Assembly: GCA_032173965.1 (NCBI GenBank)
Contig: JAVUNC010000004.1
Coordinates: forward strand, 59,085,501 to 59,149,500
DNA length: 64,000 bases
Source of the DNA: Sitta carolinensis
Lineage: Eukaryota > Chordata > Aves > Passeriformes > Sittidae
Direction of reading: 5' to 3'
Both the position numbers and the translations under genes were made by a program. Each line of letters opens with the position of its first letter. Position 1 is the stretch's first letter. Positions 56,861 through 64,000 of the stretch are shown here, piece after piece. A model generated the notes under the pieces. That model ran no database searches. It was not told where the DNA came from and worked only from the letters and a program-made list of their open reading frames with translations.

Positions 56861-59800
56861 TTTAAAACCTATTCAGAATATCAGGACTCATCAAGAGTAA
56901 CTGGACAAATTTTTGTTATTCATGCTATTAAAGAATATCTTTTTTTTTTTCTTTTTTTTTTTCTTTTTTTTTTTTTTTTGTTATTATTGATTCAGGTAAT
57001 TTAAGCATCTTTCTTTCCCTGTTGTGACATCTATTGCTGATTCTTTTGAATTTTGCAGCAGTCAGGTTTTTCTTTCAGTTTCCTTTCCACAAGTAGGCAT
57101 GCACTGTGAAGCCATTTACTGGTGTATGTAGATGAGATATTGTTTTAAAAGGCATAAAGGCAGGATGTTCTTTTTTAATTAGAAGCTGCTTATTTGGACA
57201 AGAATGGCAAAAGCATCTTTCCTTAATTGTAACTACTCTTGTATTTTTCCTTGAAGGGCTGTCACAGTGTTTACTCCACTTATTTGGTGCAAGTTCCTTG
57301 GGTGCACAATAAACATAATTAAATTTGTGTATCTACTTGATACTTCATAGTCAAGAAAAGTCAAGTAGAGCAACTAAAAAGAGAATTCATGACATCTCTG
57401 AGTAATAATTTCCATATAGGATCTGAAAAGTGATTCTTGTCAGTGATGAGCGTCTGTTAACAGGGCTTTTGTTGAAGTTGATAAGCTGTAAAATTGTATT
57501 GGCCATTATTCTTTTATTCCTATCTTGTACAAACTTGATGAGAAAGGGTTGTCTCATTGAATATTCTACTCTTAATATCTTTTAGATGTTCTGCTACCAA
57601 AGATTAGAGGAGGCAGTTCTAGCAGTCTAAGCACTCTTACAAATGAAGTTGTTAAGATATATTGTAGTTTCAGATTAATATGTTTTCTCTCTCAAAGAGT
57701 TTAAAGTGCACATTTCAGCACTTGCATAGTAACAGTGATATTAGTTGTATCACTGGTTTACTAATCTTATTCTGTACTCTGTCATTTTTTCTTTTAAAGT
57801 TAAGTCACTAATGCTAATTTTAAATTTTCTTATCTGATGGAATCATACTAAAGCCCTCAGACAAGGGACTGTTTTGTGCTTTGCAAAAAACCAATATGGT
57901 CAGAGAGCATTGTAACTTGTAAATAGGCTAGATGAATTTTTTTTCCTCCCTGATTTAATGTTTTAATGCTGCAAAATTCCTCTTGAATGATTTTCCTTAT
58001 GCATATCTGTGTCATAATGGATATGTGTTCACATTAGCGTGTGTTAAGGTTAGTGTCGAAATGCAGAAAAACAGATTCTTTAAAGCAGATTGCTTGATGT
58101 GTTTCTCAAACACTTCACAGGTAACTTCACAGCCATATTGATTTTTATACTAGAACATTACAATTGTGTGCAAGCCAGTGTAAGAATTCCTTACTAGGTG
58201 AATAGGTGAAGAGTGTTAAATGGATATAGAATTGTTAGTTCAGATATAGGTTGGTAGGATTCACCTAAGCCATAGTTGCCAGGACTTTGGATCTGACTGT
58301 CACTTCCACACTAAATAGAGATCATATTGTAAGTAATGTAGCTTTTTCTTGATAACAACAGAAATTAAGTAGAAATAAAGTATATCTCAGTGTATAAAGT
58401 CTTTTCTAAAAATGTATTCACCTTCATCTAGTCAAAGGAAAATCTGTCAATGCCAACTCGGTTCATCAAGGGAAAAATTATTTTGGATTTATGCTGTTTC
58501 TGAGGTAATCACATCTCATTTAGCAATGCAGTGAAATGCAGTTTCAAGTGTGCCTTAAGTTTTTGAAAAGGACCACCTATTTCAAACTTCAGACAAAAAT
58601 GTAGAGGTAATAAATAATTTTTGTCTGTATAATTTGGAATGTAATTTTGGATTCAGTGATTTTCTTCCAGAAAATCTTTGTCATTTCAGTTGTGTAAATA
58701 CATAAATAGTAAGTGTACACTCAACTTTAAAAATGTTTACCGAAGGTTGTGCTAGTTTGTGCAGTTCGTTTTCTTTTTTTTTCTTTCACATGCTTGCATT
58801 ACATTATTTTGTCAAGCAGTTCTGTCACAGAATTCCTCTTACAGTACATTAGAAATACCTTTGAGTTATGTCATTCAGTTGCATAACTGAGATGTTTAAA
58901 TCTAGGACACCCATAAGTCTTTTTCTTAAATCTCACAGATTTTTTATGCAGTATGATTACCAATGCAGGTAATTCGCTATTGAGAACCCTAGTGGTAAAG
59001 CTGTCTGTGATTAGAAGTAAAATACAGCAAATTAAAATGTTTGCTGATTGTTCTGGAATTTTGCTGTTTATTGAAAGCAAAGAAATGGCATCTCTCAAAT
59101 TCCATGTTGATTAAAACCCACCCTATTAAAACTATGAAGTTCTGTGAATTGATAAAATGAGTGAGGCACCCATTATTTTCATTAGAATGTAAAACTGAAG
59201 TGATTAGGATAAAATGTTATTATTGAAATGTAATTTTTAAGTTTTGTGTGCATACTGCCTGTAGTTTCTGTGTGTACACTTCATATATGCTTTGTTCGGG
59301 CAATCGTCATTTCATGATCAGAAGCACTGGAAAACAGGAAAGTGGCATAAAATAGAATATTCTAGCAGACACTGAAAATACTGTGCAGAGTGGATCTGTA
59401 TGTAAACCACTGGACAGGACAGATAATGATTTTTTCAGCAGCAATAGCTTGTTAGCCTAATTTGAAATGAGAAAAAAATACAACTAGAAACCATGATTAA
59501 GCTTCTCTTATTTTTTTAGATTCAGTAGAAGTTAATGTGTGCATTCTGATTAAATATTTACTAATTAACAACCAAGCAAGCATCCAAAGATTTTTAAGTA
59601 CTTCTGAGCATTTTTCTTAGTATTGCTTATACCTTAGTTAAAAATGAACACCTCCTCACAAACAACAAAAAAACCCAAACCCACAAAACTCAGGTAGGTG
59701 TAGACATTTGTAAGCTTACAAGGTTTTTGGAGGTAAAATTTGACACAGATGTTAATATACCTGTTCCGATATCTTTAAGGAGTAAATAGTTTAGAACCCA

Positions 59801-62800
59801 GCCAAAAGCATGATGAAGAAATATCTCACTTGCAGGGAATGTACTAAACTGAAGTGTTGGTGTAAAATCCAAGATTATTATTTTGTTCCTTGTTTATGTT
59901 ATCTCCTAGTCCAAATACTGCCCTTGTTCAGGGTTCCACTGAATGCTGATCAGAGGATGTTCTAAATAATGCGTGTGTAACCAGTTCAGTAAGTAATACA
60001 TTCTATGTATTACATCACTATAATACAGACACTAGGGAGAAGCTGGGAGTGATGCTGTTTAAGACAAAACTGTCGCAGAAATCAAAAGGGAAGATTACCA
60101 AATTGTGTGAATCACCAATCACAAACATCGCAGTTGAGGAATATCTGCTCAGTATAGAGATAATTACTGATTACCTTTAATTATCTCACTAGCTAAAAGG
60201 GTGCATTTCACAATAGTATCCCAGTTTGACAAGTGCTGGCTGCAGCATCTCCTGCTTTCTGCTATCTGCAGAAAAAAAGCCCACATTTTCTTGATTAAAG
60301 TTGTTACCTTCTTTCATGTTATTGCTAGAGAATTTAAAATAATGCTGCTTTAGACTAAACCAGTATTTGCTATACAGCCTCACTTGTTTACCAGAGGGAC
60401 AAGACTGTTTCATGAGGTCCAGAATTTCAAACTCTGTCTTGGGTGTCTCAGTTTCTTTTTCAGGGCCTTTAGAAGAGCAGGTGATAGAAGATTATATGGT
60501 TCTAGTTTCCTTGATTTTTCTACTGCTTTTAACACAAAGCCTTCTAGGGATAACTTTTTTTCCTTTCAAATTCTCTTTCCTGTGCAAATAGGCAGCCCTA
60601 ATAAAGATTTTATTAGGATTCTGAGAGTATGATGAAATAGATTGTATAAAATGTCTGAAAAAAATTGCAAGCACTAATCTAGTCCTGTGCTAGGAAATTC
60701 ATAGAGTTCATAGACAAAGAAAGAAAGCAAATTAAAGGTACTTAAATGCATTGGTCTTATCTTCTGGCTCTCCCCAAACAATTGTACTTTCTAAGTAGAA
60801 CTTTTGTAGCCCATAGAGCAGCCCTTTAATACATGGTCACAGTTCTTTGTTCAAAATCCATTATGTCCTCTAGTTTTCTTCATTTGCACACTGCTTTTTT
60901 GAAAGCTTATGTTTTATTTAAATAGCTTTTTTTTTTCTTCAAAGGGTTTTAAAAAATGAATGCAGTAGGTTAATAAAGTTTTCTTTTTCATTTTAGAATG
61001 TACTGCTTAAATTTCCTCGATAAATTTCCTTCTCCATGAAAAGTTATTACATTTCTGTATTAACCAGAATAGAAGTAATGAATGACATGTTAAAAAAAAA
61101 AAAAAGAGAGAAATAAAAATGTTATTCAAAATTATATATATTTGTCATGATAGTCTGGTTCTAGCATGTTCAAGAATGTAACTAAAACGGCACTTTTCAC
61201 GCATCCTAGCAGATTATGCTGTCTATAATATGCAACTTGAAAAATTGTCCTCAAGCTAAAGCAGCCTCATGAGCTGTCCCATGCAACTTGTACATAGTAG
61301 TGAATGCTAAAGTCTTGGTTTTTCCTTTTCCATTCCTCTTGTTGTCACCAGATATTCTGATTATTCAGAGTGAAGAAATCTAACCAACCAACAGATTGGC
61401 TGAAAGCAATGAAGAATTTCACTTTTCCCAGCTTGGAGAATTAATTCATTCTGTCTCTCATCTTGATACATTAAAGCAGACAAACATAAATCCAAAAAGA
61501 ACAAATCTGTAAAAGCAATTTTAGCTTTTAAAATATTAAAATAACATTTCTAATATTTGTATGGTTAAAAAGTCTGCTAAAGAACTGGAAAGGTTTTAAT
61601 TCATGGGCTGTTTTACCATCTGATTGGCTTTTTCTAAAAACCAGCTACTGAAAAATTACATTTTCTTAGTGGCCCTTCTCAAGAAATTTCATTATTGTCC
61701 TTTTGTTTCTTTTTTTTTGGACTTCCCCCCCCCCCCCATCTAGGTCCTATTAAGTGTCTTAGAATGCAGGTTTGAAATTACACATCTTGTCTTACAGTAA
61801 CAGTCTAACATGGATTTGAAATGTGTACCCCAAAACATTCAGTACCTTAAATTTATTATTGTGGAACTATCAGTGTGCATTTATATATCCACTTTACAGA
61901 AGCTAATGGGAAGCTTAGCTGGAGAATTTCAGTCTACACCAGGAAGGGAAACACAGACTTCAGTATTCACTTTTCCTTTTGCCGTGTGTGCCATACTTGA
62001 GACCTTCCTGCAGCTGACACATATTTGTTTTGTCTTCTATCTTTGCTGTGTCAAAGGAGCCAGAGTTAGACACTGGAGTATTCACATACAGATTTAAGTG
62101 CACATCAGCTCTGAAAATCAGTTGAATATTTAGAAATCTAAATATTTAGTTCGGGCTCTAAATCTAGCTTGCCATTAAACGTTTGGTTGGTTACACCAGA
62201 TTTTTTACACTATTTGGTGTCTGATTTTTTTAAAGTAAAGCAAAACAAAATATTGTTGCACATACAAGAAAGGTTCAGTCTTGTTGGCGGTTTATTTTGT
62301 TATGAGAGAATACAAGGTTCCCAGTCTTATACTGTAGAAAATGATGCACTGGTGAGCTGCAACAGTCAAAACCTTTAAGTACTCTGACACTTGGCTAGAA
62401 AAAAACACCAACCACAACCTTTCATCTCAGGCTGTGAGTAGCACAGGGAGTACGAATATGTCCAGGCAAACTGCTGTGTCTTGCCAGGTAGACAGGCTTG
62501 GGGGTGGAATAATATTCAGCCGCATAAACACAAGGCCCCTGCTCATCCAGGGATTAAGATTGTCTTTTCTACCTGAGCTGCAGCAGTGTTATTAAATGCT
62601 ACAGCAGTCAGCAAAGTAGTCTTTTTATACTGAACTTTGTCATATGTTTAATATTTATAAATGGAAGTATTTAAAGTTACTATGTTTTTCAATATAATAA
62701 TTACTGCCAAATCAGATTTGTGAACCCGGTGCTCTACTTGAAAGGAACCTAGTTACAAGCAAGAAAGAAGAAAGACGATAAAACCACTGTAGGTGCTTCT

Positions 62801-64000
62801 CTGAATTTTCTGGAACAGAATTGTATCTCAAGATACTATAGGCAGGTGGTTCCTACTTCAAGGTCTCACTTGCTGGGAAAAGGACCAAAGTTAATTCTGA
62901 AACTTTTTGTGGTTCCGTCCTTCCAAAATACTCTCAGTAGGCTGATACCTCAAATACACCTTACATCTGCATTCGTTTTCCTATTCCACATGTAATCTTG
63001 ACCATGCCAGGTAACAGCCAGCACAAACATGCTGCATCTCCTTGTCATCGCTCTTCCTAACAAGGATGTTCTTGGGTCTCCTCCAGTGCCTTTTGAATCC
63101 ATCAGATGCCATTGTTATCCATTTCTAAAGACATTGAAATAGGAAATATAATATTTTTCTTTAGGCACAAAACCTCTACTGTAGTGATGAAATACTTCCC
63201 CAATTTTTATTTTCACCCTGATTTCTTTTCTTTGGCAAAAGCGCTTTGAAGTGATCATTTCAAAGCTGGTTATTGGATTATGGTTTCCGGTGTCTTCAGT
63301 CTGAAAGTGAAGTTTTGATGTGTTTTGAAGGAACAGTTTCTATGTACTCTTACTGTTCTGTTACTCTGACGCAGATAGAAACACACAGTAACACACACAA
63401 TAGGTGTTCAGGTAGAGAAGAAGAAAGGAAGTCTCTGTTTATTGTTGACTTCGTATATATAAGTTTCTGGATAGTGATTAGAGATTGGATAGAGAAGTTG
63501 CCACCTCTCCATCTCCACTGGTCACTTGAGAAGTCCATCAGGTGATATCTTTTATAAAGGAATGTAAACATGATTCTTGTTTATTTTACAATTTATGAGA
63601 ACTGACTCCACTATACTAAAACAAATCAGAAGGCTGATTTTCAGGGGCAGCACTGTTCCCCTATACTTTTCCTGCCTACATAGAGCAGTGATGTCTAGCC
63701 AGCCACTGCAGCCTGTTTCCTCACCTTCTTAATAGACAAAGTCCAACATGTCCCCAAAACCTGCTGATGCTTTCTGCAAAGAGCATCTTCTCGGGCTGTG
63801 TGCAGTGAGAGGAGCATGCAGAAAGAATAAGCCTGCCTTGCCAGGACACCTTACCCAGTTTTTGAACCCTTCTTTGCAGCAAGTCTTTGGATTTAGGAAG
63901 ATGAGAATAGCATCTGGATGAGTTTTGTTCCCCTTGTTACCATCTCTACTAGTGCTCAGGGACCTTACCTGAATTGCAAGGTCAGCAGTTGGTTGTGCCT
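56861..64000. other. Noncoding DNA to the window end
   Basis: AT-rich with low-complexity runs: an almost pure T tract at 56940-56979, C13 at 61725-61737 and an A/GA run at about 61092-61110. No coding exon, RNA gene or repeat family was recognised. In vertebrates TIAM2 follows SCAF8 on the same strand, so this may be SCAF8-TIAM2 intergenic DNA or a long 5' intron of TIAM2; no TIAM2 coding sequence is visible. Confidence 0.6.
56940..56979 (+). repeat. T-rich tract (40 bases)
   Basis: T runs interrupted by only two C, lying about 80 bases beyond the CR1 fragment. Low complexity. Confidence 0.9.

Noticed and set aside
1..64000. CRISPR array, operon or other microbial system
   Set aside because: The window is vertebrate nuclear DNA with one spliced gene; no such structure is present.

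Overview
This window is nuclear DNA from a vertebrate, most probably a bird. Three things point that way. The coding sequence is interrupted by GT-AG introns. The repeats are avian-type CR1 LINE pieces whose 3' ends carry the ATTCTATGA/ATTCTGTGA-type terminus. The gene is compact, about 52 kb from start codon to stop codon. I cannot name the species.

Almost all of the interpretable content is one plus-strand gene, SCAF8 (also called RBM16, SR-related CTD-associated factor 8). I can follow it from a CpG-rich 5' end (bases 1-280) through 20 coding exons to the stop codon at 52665-52667. The joined reading frame stays open with matching splice phases throughout and gives about 1357 residues. The order is: CTD-interaction domain (exons 1-5), Gln/Ala-rich region (6-9), acidic and Arg/Ser-rich segment (10-12), RNA-recognition motif (13-15), proline-rich linker (16-19), and a very large last exon. 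That exon encodes 13 tandem 14-15-residue Ser/Gly/Pro repeats, then an Arg/Asp-rich tail. The protein is known as a nuclear factor that binds the phosphorylated RNA polymerase II tail and suppresses early polyadenylation.

Layout: 1-250 is 5' UTR/CpG island with a short upstream ORF. 251-280 is exon 1. 281-21919 is a 21.6 kb first intron, which holds three CR1 pieces, a GC-rich repeat-like island with antisense-oriented promoter and poly(A) signals, and a perfect short inverted repeat. 21920-52667 holds exons 2-20. 52668 to about 53690 is 3' UTR with two poly(A) signals and an internal A26 tract. 53690-64000 is AT-rich noncoding DNA with one minus-strand CR1 remnant. From the known gene order, TIAM2 is expected downstream, but I see no TIAM2 coding exon here.

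I found no undescribed multi-gene system. The points most worth a second look are the expanded tandem repeats in the last exon, a perfect 63-bp intronic duplication, two splice sites whose failure or shift would lead to an early stop, the antisense-looking GC island in intron 1, and the upstream ORF with a strong Kozak context.
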